DNA of 64,000 bases, taken from the NCBI GenBank assembly GCA_025055795.1, contig JANWVV010000011.1, forward strand, positions 1 to 64,000, written 5' to 3'. The DNA comes from Gemmataceae bacterium. Lineage in GTDB: Bacteria > Planctomycetota > Planctomycetia > Gemmatales > Gemmataceae. Of this stretch, positions 1 through 8,225 are shown piece by piece. The translations under genes and the position numbers were made by a program. The notes below the pieces were generated by a model. The model had not been told where the DNA came from. It made no database searches and saw nothing but the letters and a program-made list of their open reading frames with translations. Every line of letters starts with the position of its first letter. The first letter of the stretch is position 1.

Positions 1-549
1 GTCTCAGGTCCGCTCCGTCCTTGTTGCAAACCGGTCTCGGTAAAACCAGGACGTGGAGGGCTGACCGACACACTACCCCACGGCCACTACCATTGGCAAC
101 CACCACCACCGCATAACTCACTCTCCCCGGACTTCTACAAACGACGGAGGGGAACTCCTCCCCGATCAGGCAGGACAGCTGCCCGCTGCCGCACGAACGA
201 CTGCATCACTTCGGAGGGCCAACTATATCTTAGGACTCCAAACCGGATTCGCGAATCCTTTTTCAGGAACTGGAGTAATTATATCGCAGTTATCCCTCCC
301 TAGCCGCGGCGGCGAGGGGCTTGTGGCCGACTAGATCCTGACTTGGCAGACGCGGAAAGGAGCCTGATATTGCAAGCTTCGCAGTTGCTTCCATAAATCG
401 TCTGTCAGAATGGATCATCGAGTTGCGATAACAAGAGGAGGAGGGAATTATTGCCTAATTATAGCAGCATTATGACTCGTGTTGTTTTGCGGACAACCCG
501 GGCGGTAACGGGTAGAATATGTTGCAACCGTATGATGTGACGAAAGTGG
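1..549. other. No gene recognised (window start to tRNA-Sec)
   Basis: I see no coding region with a plausible ribosome binding site or recognisable protein, no CRISPR repeats and no insertion-sequence ends. Open frames overlapping this stretch run antisense across the tRNA-Sec and look like chance frames. A structured RNA cannot be excluded by eye. Confidence 0.4.
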
Positions 550-644
550 GGGAGTGTTTGCACGGCTGGTGCCGGCCCGGGTCTTCAAAACCCGTGGGGG
601 GTGTGAACAACGCTCCCAGTCGGTTCGATTCCGATACACTCCCG
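550..644 (+). tRNA. selC: Selenocysteine tRNA, anticodon UCA
   Basis: This 95-nt gene folds as a tRNA(Sec). The acceptor stem is 8 bp (GGGAGTGT at 550-557 with ACACTCCC at 636-643), as bacterial tRNA(Sec) has rather than the usual 7. The anticodon stem CGGGT/ACCCG closes the loop CTTCAAA, giving anticodon TCA. A long variable arm (GGGGGTG with CGCTCCC, 7 bp including wobble pairs) follows. The T arm carries the TTCGATT loop. The discriminator is G and no CCA is encoded. It reads UGA as selenocysteine with SelA, SelB and SelD, none of which I see in this window. It lies just beyond the 3' end of the CRISPR operon on the opposite strand. Confidence 0.93.
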
Positions 645-866
645 TTTTGTTCACTATGTCATGGGGTTCGGCAGACAGTTGCAAAATCGGCTCGTTTTGG
701 TATGTAATGTTGCAACAAAGTCTGCGGCGTGGTACTCTTGCCTGTGTCTGCCCAGCACGACGCTTTTTTGCCCTGCTCATGCGTGTATGCAACGATGCTG
801 TTGGAGTCTCCCCACCGCCTGTCACACCTACTCCGGCCAATAGTAGCGAGCGGTGCATGATGGATA

Positions 867-2141
867 TCAAGCGAGGGTCGCTGCCAGCTTCGGGCACTCC
901 GAGGGAACCAACGCGGTCCACAAAGACTCCATTCCCACTCGATAACCGTTAACCAGTTCGTCCGGCCGTTTGTTGCGGTCCAGTCCCGTGATCTCGCCAC
1001 GCCAGATGCCCTCGCCATCCCGCCAAACGTGCAGGCAAGGTGGTCCGTCGGGATCCGTAGAGGTTAAGACCACTTTGATACGATCAGCCAGTTGATGCGG
1101 TTCCAAGGCCGCGCACCAGGCCTGCTCGGAGGGGCAATCGATACGCTCTATCAGGATAAAAGTGTCCACTTCCCGCAGGATCACCTCACGGTGCGGGGGC
1201 ACACGCTGTGGCGGTCGCACTCGATGGTTGCCCCCGGGCAGATCCGCTATGCCGACGTCGAAAAAATCGCGTAAGCGTCGAACCCTCGCCGCAATCTGGT
1301 TTTCCATCTCCTCGGTCCATGATAGCTTGATGGCCTCTCGCTTCCGTTTGGCTTGTCCTTGATCCTCGCTCAGTAGCGAAAGATACCAATCCGTCGTTGG
1401 AGCAGCTCCATCACAATCAAGACGCCAGCCGATACATTCACGCCCTTTGAACCGGCTGCGAAAGTGATTGAGAGCCAAACTGAATACCGACTTGCCGCAG
1501 TTCGGATCGCCTAGCACACCGACTACCACCGGTGTCCGCGGCCGCGACACCAGTTTGAATAACCAGTCGGGCGGCTCCAACCGTTCACCTGTTTGCTGAC
1601 CCGATTCGTCGTACACGACGACCAGGCCGTCCGCAGGGGTCCAACAACTGATCTTTTTTACCCGGCCCTGAACTGCCGCGGACGCGGCTAGGGCGTAAGC
1701 ATAGCCGTTGGCTTTCCCCGTCAGGCACAATTCGCAGATCCCGCCGCTTGCCGAGTGCCGGAGTTGTTCCAGAGTTGGTGTCAATAATTCAGCAATAGCG
1801 TTGTCGGTCAATCGCTCGTTGGTCGTCAAGTGCATTTCCAGCACCGCGCTTCCCTTTTCGGGAACTGGTTTGAGTATACCTTTACACCCATCCAAATTAT
1901 TTGAGGTGCCAGGCGCTCCTGCCAGTTGGGTTGTCCAGTCGTATCCTTCTTTCGTCAGGATGGCGGCGACGTGAGCATACATCCACATTGCTCCCGGACC
2001 GGTGATGATCCATCGGCGGGGGGAGTGCCCCATCAGGCGGAGCGGACACGCTCGAATGATTTCCGGGGGCCAATAACGATGCTCATGTGGCTGGAACTCG
2101 ATTTTCCCCTCGTTATTGTCCAGTCGATACCAGGGCTGCAT
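867..2141 (-). CDS. csx3: Csx3-like ring nuclease fused to P-loop ATPase
   Basis: Predicted CRISPR ancillary protein of 424 aa, last gene of the type III operon. Residues about 40-65 (IITGPGAMWMYAH) and 137-180 (ELCLTGKANGYAYALAASAA, then a CWTPADGLVVVYD block) each resemble the glycine-rich strand/helix of Csx3 (Crn3), so there may be two tandem Csx3-like domains. Residues 208-218 form a Walker A motif (VLGDPNCGKS), and the C-terminal half is an ATPase-like domain. Csx3 proteins degrade cyclic tetra-adenylate, and Csx3-ATPase fusions are known in type III loci. That role here is inferred. I chose the ATG at 2141 over one at 2267 because AAAAGGAGG lies just upstream and it leaves only 16 bp after the preceding gene. 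Confidence 0.72.
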   Translation of the reverse strand: MQPWYRLDNNEGKIEFQPHEHRYWPPEIIRACPLRLMGHSPRRWIITGPGAMWMYAHVAAILTKEGYDWTTQLAGAPGTSNNLDGCKGILKPVPEKGSAVLEMHLTTNERLTDNAIAELLTPTLEQLRHSASGGICELCLTGKANGYAYALAASAAVQGRVKKISCWTPADGLVVVYDESGQQTGERLEPPDWLFKLVSRPRTPVVVGVLGDPNCGKSVFSLALNHFRSRFKGRECIGWRLDCDGAAPTTDWYLSLLSEDQGQAKRKREAIKLSWTEEMENQIAARVRRLRDFFDVGIADLPGGNHRVRPPQRVPPHREVILREVDTFILIERIDCPSEQAWCAALEPHQLADRIKVVLTSTDPDGPPCLHVWRDGEGIWRGEITGLDRNKRPDELVNGYRVGMESLWTALVPSECPKLAATLA

Positions 2142-2157
2142 CGCTGGGGCCTCCTTT

Positions 2158-3561
2158 TCAGGTGGTAGTCGTCCTCCACCACAGTATTCGATCCGGGATT
2201 GGCAAAATTTGGATAAGATGCCGGAGATTGTCCCGTCGAAGCAGCCAGCCGCTGACGGACACCACATCCCCCGCCCGGAGCAGATTGGCCGCTTTGTGAT
2301 AGCAGGTTACCCGCACAGACCCTTGGTGGTCATGCACGATATATTCTGCTCGTTTGTATGGGGCTTGTTCCGCGTAGGTCACCGTGCCGTATACGACTGC
2401 CCGGCCAGCGAGCGTCCAGTCCGGCTCAACGCAATAAGTTGCAGGCGGTGAAGGAGGGGTAAACCATAATGCGACTGACACACCACCACTGGAAACAGTG
2501 TCGACAAAGCGACGCTGGTGCAGCAGGGCTTGTCGGCCCCCAGGAAAGATCCGGTCTAGCAGCTTCCAAGTCCCGGATTGGGGTGGAATGGCCAGGCGGC
2601 CCTCGGCAATGGCCCGGGCCAGACGCTCACGGACCTGTTTCAGTGTCGAAATTTCCACTGATACGAGCAAATCCCAATCAGAATGACTCTGTTGCAGGCC
2701 CAAGGCCCGAGAGCCGGTAACTCGAATTGCCGAGCGGGGTACCCCTGCTTCAGCCAGTAGTTCCATCAGCGGTCCTGGGGGCTCACCTTTGTCCGAGTCC
2801 AGCGGTAAGGTCGCGAAGACCGCCGTTATCTGCCCGGGGGAAATGACAGCTGCTGGAAGGCGACCTTCTTGGACACGCAACCAGCCGATGTCGTACAACT
2901 CCTTCTGATAAAGAAGGGGTTGGGTAAAGGCATGGGGCAGCTTCCGGAGCTTGCCGTCGGACTGCGGGGCATATTTCAGCTTTACTAGGATTCCTTCGCT
3001 TTCAAAGCGTTCGTCCCACACGATGGCCACGCTGCCATCCGGCAAAATCACCTGATCAGCCACCCGCGGAAGAACATCTCCTCTGGGGTGCCCTACCTGG
3101 GGCAACGCGCAGCGGACCTCTTGTTTGTTTGCGACCAGCAATTCGCGTGGCGGTAACCAGGCCTGCGGGAGCAACTGGCTAACGCGGGCCAGTTCATGCC
3201 CTTCCGGCCCGGGGTTAGCCATCAGTACCTCGAAATCACGACCGGTACGGAAAGCATGTTCCGCCATCACCTGGCGGCAAACGCCACAGGGCCGGGCGAC
3301 GGCGTCCCCTGCCGTACAGGCCAGGGCCAGGGCCACTATGTCGGGGTCATCCGCCATAGTAGCCAGCACTAAGGCCGCTTGCTCCGCGTGGATGTTGGTG
3401 ATGTGATTGAAGGACGAGTACTGAGCCGCCTGGTAGGTCCGCCCCGTGGCCGTCAGGACAGCCGCCCCATAGGCTGTCCCCGCTGGCCCGCTCAGAAACG
3501 CCCGCGCTGCTGCTGCCCGGGCCGACGCCACCAACCGTTGCCGTTGCTCTTCCGTCAGCAT
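2158..3561 (-). CDS. Cytidine deaminase-nucleotidyltransferase-OB fusion, CRISPR-linked
   Basis: This 467-aa multidomain protein is the sixth gene of the CRISPR operon. Residues 1-135 are a cytidine deaminase fold with the zinc-site motifs H58-A59-E60 and P91-C92-x-x-C95 intact. Residues about 165-370 contain a minimal nucleotidyltransferase: G283-S284, eleven residues, then D295-x-D297 (GSRALGL...SDWDLLV). The part before it (about 165-225) and the OB-like tail (about 385-455, GRAVVYGTVTYAEQ...AGDVVSVSGWL) resemble, from memory, archaeal COG1665-type predicted nucleotidyltransferases. The third catalytic Asp is not clear. It starts 5 bp after the Cas7-insertion gene and ends 16 bp before csx3, so it is co-transcribed with the effector. 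No CARF or SAVED sensor is recognisable. Substrate and function are unknown; an antiviral nucleotide-modifying effector is my inference. Confidence 0.75.
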   Translation of the reverse strand: MLTEEQRQRLVASARAAAARAFLSGPAGTAYGAAVLTATGRTYQAAQYSSFNHITNIHAEQAALVLATMADDPDIVALALACTAGDAVARPCGVCRQVMAEHAFRTGRDFEVLMANPGPEGHELARVSQLLPQAWLPPRELLVANKQEVRCALPQVGHPRGDVLPRVADQVILPDGSVAIVWDERFESEGILVKLKYAPQSDGKLRKLPHAFTQPLLYQKELYDIGWLRVQEGRLPAAVISPGQITAVFATLPLDSDKGEPPGPLMELLAEAGVPRSAIRVTGSRALGLQQSHSDWDLLVSVEISTLKQVRERLARAIAEGRLAIPPQSGTWKLLDRIFPGGRQALLHQRRFVDTVSSGGVSVALWFTPPSPPATYCVEPDWTLAGRAVVYGTVTYAEQAPYKRAEYIVHDHQGSVRVTCYHKAANLLRAGDVVSVSGWLLRRDNLRHLIQILPIPDRILWWRTTTT

Positions 3562-3566
3562 CTAGT

Positions 3567-6074
3567 TCACTTTTTCCTTTCAGGACTTACAGCGTTGGTG
3601 CGTGACGATGACGCCCGCAACAACGGCAGTCCCGTATCATCGGCCAGGGCAGGCAGGGTGTAGCCGTGGTGCACACCTTGCTTGTGGGCCCGTTCATTTT
3701 CCACAAACCATTCGTAGGCTTTCCCCTCGGGATGAGGCGGAACCGGACCGTCGGCGATACGGACGCGGGGATAATGCGTTGGCAAACCGTCCGTATGCCC
3801 GGTCGCCATGCGCAGAAAAGCTTTGATAAACGGTACTTCCTTGAAGGGTGTCTGGGCCGTGCCATAGGCCTGGCATACCGCCTGCTGGAAGGCTTGTATC
3901 AACTGCTGCTGATCAGCTGAGGGCAGCTCGGTGTCGTCCAGCGAGGCATAGAACTGCTGCCAGCCAGTACCACTCCATAGCTGGGTAAAAGCAGGATCGA
4001 TCTGCAGACGGATGCTACCGAAGCCGAGGGGTTTACCGCTACCGAGACGATGGTAATGATGCTCTGGCAGGGTAAGGAGCCAGAGTAAGGCTCCGAGTTC
4101 CACCTTTGACAGATTGGTCACGTGCACATCGAAGCAGAATTCGGTCCGGGGACGGATCCAACCCTGGATCGAGCGGTTCTGGTTGTCCCGCTGTTCCTGA
4201 CCGTTGAGGCGTGGCCGACGATACTCCTGGAAGTGACCAGAGACGGGTTGTTGCGTCCGGTCCTGTAACGGGTTATCCCAGTGATCATCTGGCAGTCCCG
4301 CGTGATGGGGGTAGACTTTGCGGCCTCGCAGGCCTTTGCCAGGGGCGTAGCCGGCTTGTTCCTTGGTCAGATGGCTATCCTGAGGTTCACCCTGCAGCGA
4401 CCGGGCCACGTAGAAGCGGGCTTGCTGAGGTTTGGGCTGTCCTAGGATGGCCAGCGGCAGCCCCGGTTCGCGGCGGGCCTCTTCGCCGTCCAGATTACGA
4501 TTGTGGCTGTTGAACCACTCGATGGCTTGCGCCGCAGGGGTCAAGCAGGTCACCGGTCCAATGCGGACATTCCCCTTATAGGCTCCGGCCCCTTGCTGGT
4601 TAACCCACCCGAAGACCCGATCGGCGGGCGAGAGCTGCTCCAGGGCTGTCGCTGGCCGCAGGGAAGGATCTAACAACTGCAAAGGCGAGACCGCATACAG
4701 ATCCCGTGAAATGGTCACAGGGTAAATTCCCTGAATAGTGGAATTGTTGACCAGACGGACGTAGCACAAGGTCCCGGGACGAAGCTCGACGTATTGTTTG
4801 TCCCAGACGTGTCGGGACCAGGCCGTCTGACCAGGCTTGTCACCTAGATAATCCTGGGGAGACTGATTTCTTTTTTGTCGCTCCTCCAGGTCCTTTTCGT
4901 GGGTTTGCTGGTAATTGAGGATCAGTTCCCGCCACATCTGCCGAATACGAACGGCTTCAGCTCCGCGAAAATTTAAAATGCGATCGTTATTGCTAACCAC
5001 AAAAACGCGTTCATACTTTTTGTTGCCGATGTTGGGTTCGGTAATCAGTACCCAACCTTCCTGGCCAGTGGTTTTGTTTGTCCACCGCTCGATCTGGGTG
5101 ACTTTACCTCGATTGTCTACCTGGACCTGCACATGGTCGCCGTGTTGCGGGAGTGATCCGTCCGCATAGCGGAGCGCAGCCTGGGCTTCGCCTTTACGCT
5201 TTTGTTGCTGTGCCGCCGGACGCTGAAGGTAGCGCGGCAACCTGGCAGGTGCCCGCATCCACAACTGGGAAAGGATTCGAAGCTGGATGTGTTGATTGTC
5301 GCACTGTTCGACACGGGCGGGCACCACTTCCACGCGTGCCGGCCGGCGAAAGGCAAGTCGCATGCCATGGCCCGTGGCATGCCGCTCTCCGTCCGCCTCC
5401 GAGCCCGGAAACACAGCCAGGCGAGAGTTGGTCACCGCCTCGTAGGCCGACCGCAGCATCCCCTTGATCGCCGTGGGCGGAACGTACGGATTACCCTGGG
5501 CATCGACCCGCACGGGAAAACTCTTGTGTTCGTTCCCCACGTCCACGGCATTGGCCGCATCGGGCAACAGCAACGGCGTGATTACCGTCATCTTTACGCG
5601 GATTACCCCGGTATAACGGTCCGGATACAAGACATGGTGGCCAACAGGGGGATGATCTCCTAACTCCGGATGCTCGATCTTGCGAGGTGGAGTCGGGATG
5701 AAATTGTACGGATTGTGGAACTCGCCTGGTAATTCTCGCGCCGGCGGTGCAGCGGTGGGGGCGTGGGGGTGCTGTTGCTGCTGGTGTTTTGGGTTCTTTG
5801 AACCGCGGGCCGCCTGGGGCTGGCCTGTCCCAGAAACAGACGCCACAAACGGTTGCCCCTTACGGCGAATCTGCTTAGGTACTGCCCCCTGCAGCTCAAA
5901 CTCCACCTCGACACCATTCAACTGGTCGATTGTCCGCCTATCGGTCGCCAGCCTGGCCAAATCGGCTGATAATTCGCCCTGCGGTATTTGCCCGGTCATC
6001 GGTTTACCATTCGGGTTGACAAACTTGACGATCAGCCTTTTGCCGCTGGTCACTTCCAGTTTTCCTTCAGCCAC
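3567..6074 (-). CDS. Cas7 with large insertion (TIGR03986-like RAMP)
   Basis: RAMP-superfamily backbone subunit of 835 aa. An N-terminal segment (1-110) ends in a Gln/His/Ala/Pro-rich linker. The family signature NPYNFIP follows, then the Cas7-type helix motif VPPTAIKGMLRSAYEAV. A glycine-rich RAMP loop (RLGSGKPLGFGSIRL) lies near residue 690. The several hundred residues between the two motifs exceed a normal Cas7 and match the 'Cas7-insertion' subunit of type III-Dv complexes. In those, Cas7 subunits bind crRNA and cut target RNA. The start is GTG at 6074, overlapping csx19 by 8 bp and preceded by GGAGGTGGCCC. Family assignment is by remembered motifs. Confidence 0.82.
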   Translation of the reverse strand: MAEGKLEVTSGKRLIVKFVNPNGKPMTGQIPQGELSADLARLATDRRTIDQLNGVEVEFELQGAVPKQIRRKGQPFVASVSGTGQPQAARGSKNPKHQQQQHPHAPTAAPPARELPGEFHNPYNFIPTPPRKIEHPELGDHPPVGHHVLYPDRYTGVIRVKMTVITPLLLPDAANAVDVGNEHKSFPVRVDAQGNPYVPPTAIKGMLRSAYEAVTNSRLAVFPGSEADGERHATGHGMRLAFRRPARVEVVPARVEQCDNQHIQLRILSQLWMRAPARLPRYLQRPAAQQQKRKGEAQAALRYADGSLPQHGDHVQVQVDNRGKVTQIERWTNKTTGQEGWVLITEPNIGNKKYERVFVVSNNDRILNFRGAEAVRIRQMWRELILNYQQTHEKDLEERQKRNQSPQDYLGDKPGQTAWSRHVWDKQYVELRPGTLCYVRLVNNSTIQGIYPVTISRDLYAVSPLQLLDPSLRPATALEQLSPADRVFGWVNQQGAGAYKGNVRIGPVTCLTPAAQAIEWFNSHNRNLDGEEARREPGLPLAILGQPKPQQARFYVARSLQGEPQDSHLTKEQAGYAPGKGLRGRKVYPHHAGLPDDHWDNPLQDRTQQPVSGHFQEYRRPRLNGQEQRDNQNRSIQGWIRPRTEFCFDVHVTNLSKVELGALLWLLTLPEHHYHRLGSGKPLGFGSIRLQIDPAFTQLWSGTGWQQFYASLDDTELPSADQQQLIQAFQQAVCQAYGTAQTPFKEVPFIKAFLRMATGHTDGLPTHYPRVRIADGPVPPHPEGKAYEWFVENERAHKQGVHHGYTLPALADDTGLPLLRASSSRTNAVSPERKK

Positions 6075-6666
6075 GGGCCACCTCCAGTTGTATCAGGCGT
6101 TCATCGCCAATGATGGCGTTGCCGTGTTCACTTTCAACAACGTATTCGACGGTATGGAGCAGAACTTGCTGTCCTTGCGACGGCGTGGGCAACGACAGAG
6201 GGACGGGCAAGGTGCCGATCTGTGCCGTCGCCAGGATAATCCAGCCCTCGGCCAGGGGCCGGCCCTGGTGTTCTTGTAGCTCAGTTGCCCGGCCCCACAG
6301 CAGGTATTTCTGCTTCAGAGTCTCGATCACGTCCTGTTTCTGGACGCCCCAACCGGACAGAGAGGCGGAAACGTCCTGCTCGGTCAGGATCGCCGCGCGG
6401 CAGCCGCGACCGGAAGCGGGATCGTCCAGCCAGCGGAGTTCGGCCACTTCGCAAAACAGACGAGCTTCGAAAATGTCGCCACCGGGTGCCATCGACTGAC
6501 CATCGGGGCCTTGCAGGTTACCGTTGCGGAAAAGAGCCATCTGGCAACTGCGTGGGGAATAGAGCAGGGCAGGGGCTGGTGCTGACCCGATCAATCCGGC
6601 ATAGGCAGCCAGGGCATCGGCCAAGGATATGTTGTCTTGAGCAAAAATGAACAGCGCAGTTGTCAT
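6067..6666 (-). CDS. csx19: Type III-D CRISPR protein Csx19
   Basis: Protein of 199 aa resembling Csx19 (TIGR03984), a subunit found with type III-D complexes. The family-like signature is EARLFCEVAELRW near residues 67-79, preceded by LLYSPRSCQMALFRNG. Csx19 in III-Dv effectors is a structural accessory subunit with no known catalytic motif, and none is visible here. Two ATGs lie close together (6672 and 6666). AGGAGG sits one base before the first and seven before the second, so I chose 6666. It follows the stop of cas7-2x by two bases, and its 3' end overlaps the next gene by 8 bp, indicating translational coupling. Confidence 0.82.
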   Translation of the reverse strand: MTTALFIFAQDNISLADALAAYAGLIGSAPAPALLYSPRSCQMALFRNGNLQGPDGQSMAPGGDIFEARLFCEVAELRWLDDPASGRGCRAAILTEQDVSASLSGWGVQKQDVIETLKQKYLLWGRATELQEHQGRPLAEGWIILATAQIGTLPVPLSLPTPSQGQQVLLHTVEYVVESEHGNAIIGDERLIQLEVARG

Positions 6667-6668
6667 GG

Positions 6669-8225
6669 TCATGCCTCCTGAGGCTGCCGTACCCAGGCTG
6701 TCCAGGCATCTTTAAGGAAAGAAGGTACGTTCTGGAGGCGTCCTTCCCGAAGAGCGATGCCATCCAGCTCGGAGAGCGGGGGGTGCAGGCCGTAGCCCTG
6801 CACTTGCAAGCCGGTCACCTGCACGGCTCCCATGCCCCGATGGGTTGCAAAGCCGAGCGGTAAGCGGCCTTGAATCAGATCACGCAGCGTCAGCAACAGT
6901 AAGGCCAGCGCGGCATAGCGTGTTGTGTCGGGCAGCCGCTGCAGGTCCAGCTCCAGAACAAGCGGTTCCCATTGGGTGCCTAGTGGCTCAAGCACGGTAT
7001 ACAACATGCTTTCCGCAGCACACCCCAGCCAGCGGTCGATGGCCACATGGTAGGCCTGCGACCAGGAACCTAACCCAGCCGCTCGGAGAGCACGGCGGAG
7101 TTGCTCATCGTTTTCCGCCGCCTGAATGGCTTGCCATTGCGCTGGGCTGAGACGGCAAACGCCGTAACAATCCCGCACACTCAAGGCCCCACGACCAGGT
7201 AGCCAGGACGGTCGCCGCTCGCCGGACGATGTGGCTGCAGAACCGTCCTCCAGACGCTGCCCCGCCTGACCAAACAATTCGTCGATCAAGGGGAGACGTA
7301 CGGCCTCCAGGAATTTGCGTTTGCCCCCCTCATTGAGCCAGCAAGGGTGCAGGTCTGCTCGGAGGGTGCGAACAATACGCTCCGCCTGAGTTCGCAGCGA
7401 TCCTTTGACCGAACTGCCCGGCAACACCAAGGCCAGATGACCATTAACACCGCTTACCAAGGGCAGCATGTCCACAGCGATACCTTCAAATCCCGCCTTG
7501 ACCATCAACGGTCCGGCGGGCTGCCAGGCGATTTCCAGCCTCAGGCGGGGCGGCGGATGACCCAAGCCACGCTGCCCGGCGGCTTCCAGGTCCGCAGGGG
7601 AAACGGCGGTTCCCTCCTGAGAGCTCAGGGCAGCCAGAATCCCCACACGCGTGCCCAGCACCTGCTCACTCAGGCGGGTCTCTTCCAAGCGGAGATGGCC
7701 CAGACCACGGGTTGTCGCTGCCCCTAGACGAATCTCACCCCGTTCCAGTGCCTGCCTGAGACTATCCACCATAGCCAGGACTTGATCCCGCCTTGAGCGA
7801 TTTTCTACTTCCACGATCAAATGGAAAATCAGACGGGTGCCCCGCGGCAGAATGGCTCGGTCGAACTTGATGTGCTCGGCCGCACACCCATATTGCCGGT
7901 CAATACCGACGTGGTCCCGAATTTCGACCATTATCTGGTCCGCATTGGCAATCAGGGCGTCTTCTACCAGCACGTAGGAAGCATGGCCGAGGTCGCGATC
8001 CTGACAGCCCCATAATTCATCAGTGAGTCCTTGACCAAAGAGTCGTTCGGCATATTCGCGGAGGGCTCCAGCCAGACTAGTACCCGGAACGTAGAACTGG
8101 CCGGCCCCGTCGCGGGCCAGTGGCAAATCGGTATCGATGTCATCTCCAAAGCCCCCCACGTGCAAGGGCGATTGGGCCACTAGCACGCCATGCAAGTGGA
8201 TGCGACTGTAGATCTCACGGGCCAT
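6669..8225 (-). CDS. Double Cas7 fusion (Cas7-2x, Csm3-like)
   Basis: Protein of 518 aa made of two Csm3/Cas7-type RAMP domains. The first has HVGG at about 22-25, acidic candidates in GDDIDTDLPLARD (about 27-39, where the RNA-cutting Asp of Csm3 lies), VPGTSLAGALREYAE, and the loop RLGAATTRGLGHLRL. The second has AVDMLPLV with a candidate catalytic Asp, LPGSSVKGSLRTQAERI, and the loop GFATHRGMGAVQV. The internal duplication is visible directly. Cas7-2x in III-Dv complexes binds crRNA and cleaves target RNA; here that is by homology. The start ATG at 8225 has GAGGA eight bases upstream and overlaps the previous gene by 11 bp. An alternative would be a plain Csm3-like duplicate, but the neighbours argue for III-Dv. 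Confidence 0.86.
   Translation of the reverse strand: MAREIYSRIHLHGVLVAQSPLHVGGFGDDIDTDLPLARDGAGQFYVPGTSLAGALREYAERLFGQGLTDELWGCQDRDLGHASYVLVEDALIANADQIMVEIRDHVGIDRQYGCAAEHIKFDRAILPRGTRLIFHLIVEVENRSRRDQVLAMVDSLRQALERGEIRLGAATTRGLGHLRLEETRLSEQVLGTRVGILAALSSQEGTAVSPADLEAAGQRGLGHPPPRLRLEIAWQPAGPLMVKAGFEGIAVDMLPLVSGVNGHLALVLPGSSVKGSLRTQAERIVRTLRADLHPCWLNEGGKRKFLEAVRLPLIDELFGQAGQRLEDGSAATSSGERRPSWLPGRGALSVRDCYGVCRLSPAQWQAIQAAENDEQLRRALRAAGLGSWSQAYHVAIDRWLGCAAESMLYTVLEPLGTQWEPLVLELDLQRLPDTTRYAALALLLLTLRDLIQGRLPLGFATHRGMGAVQVTGLQVQGYGLHPPLSELDGIALREGRLQNVPSFLKDAWTAWVRQPQEA

Noticed and set aside
448-952. Overlapping open frames on both strands around the tRNA-Sec
   Set aside because: They run across the tRNA(Sec), have no ribosome site and no recognisable domain.
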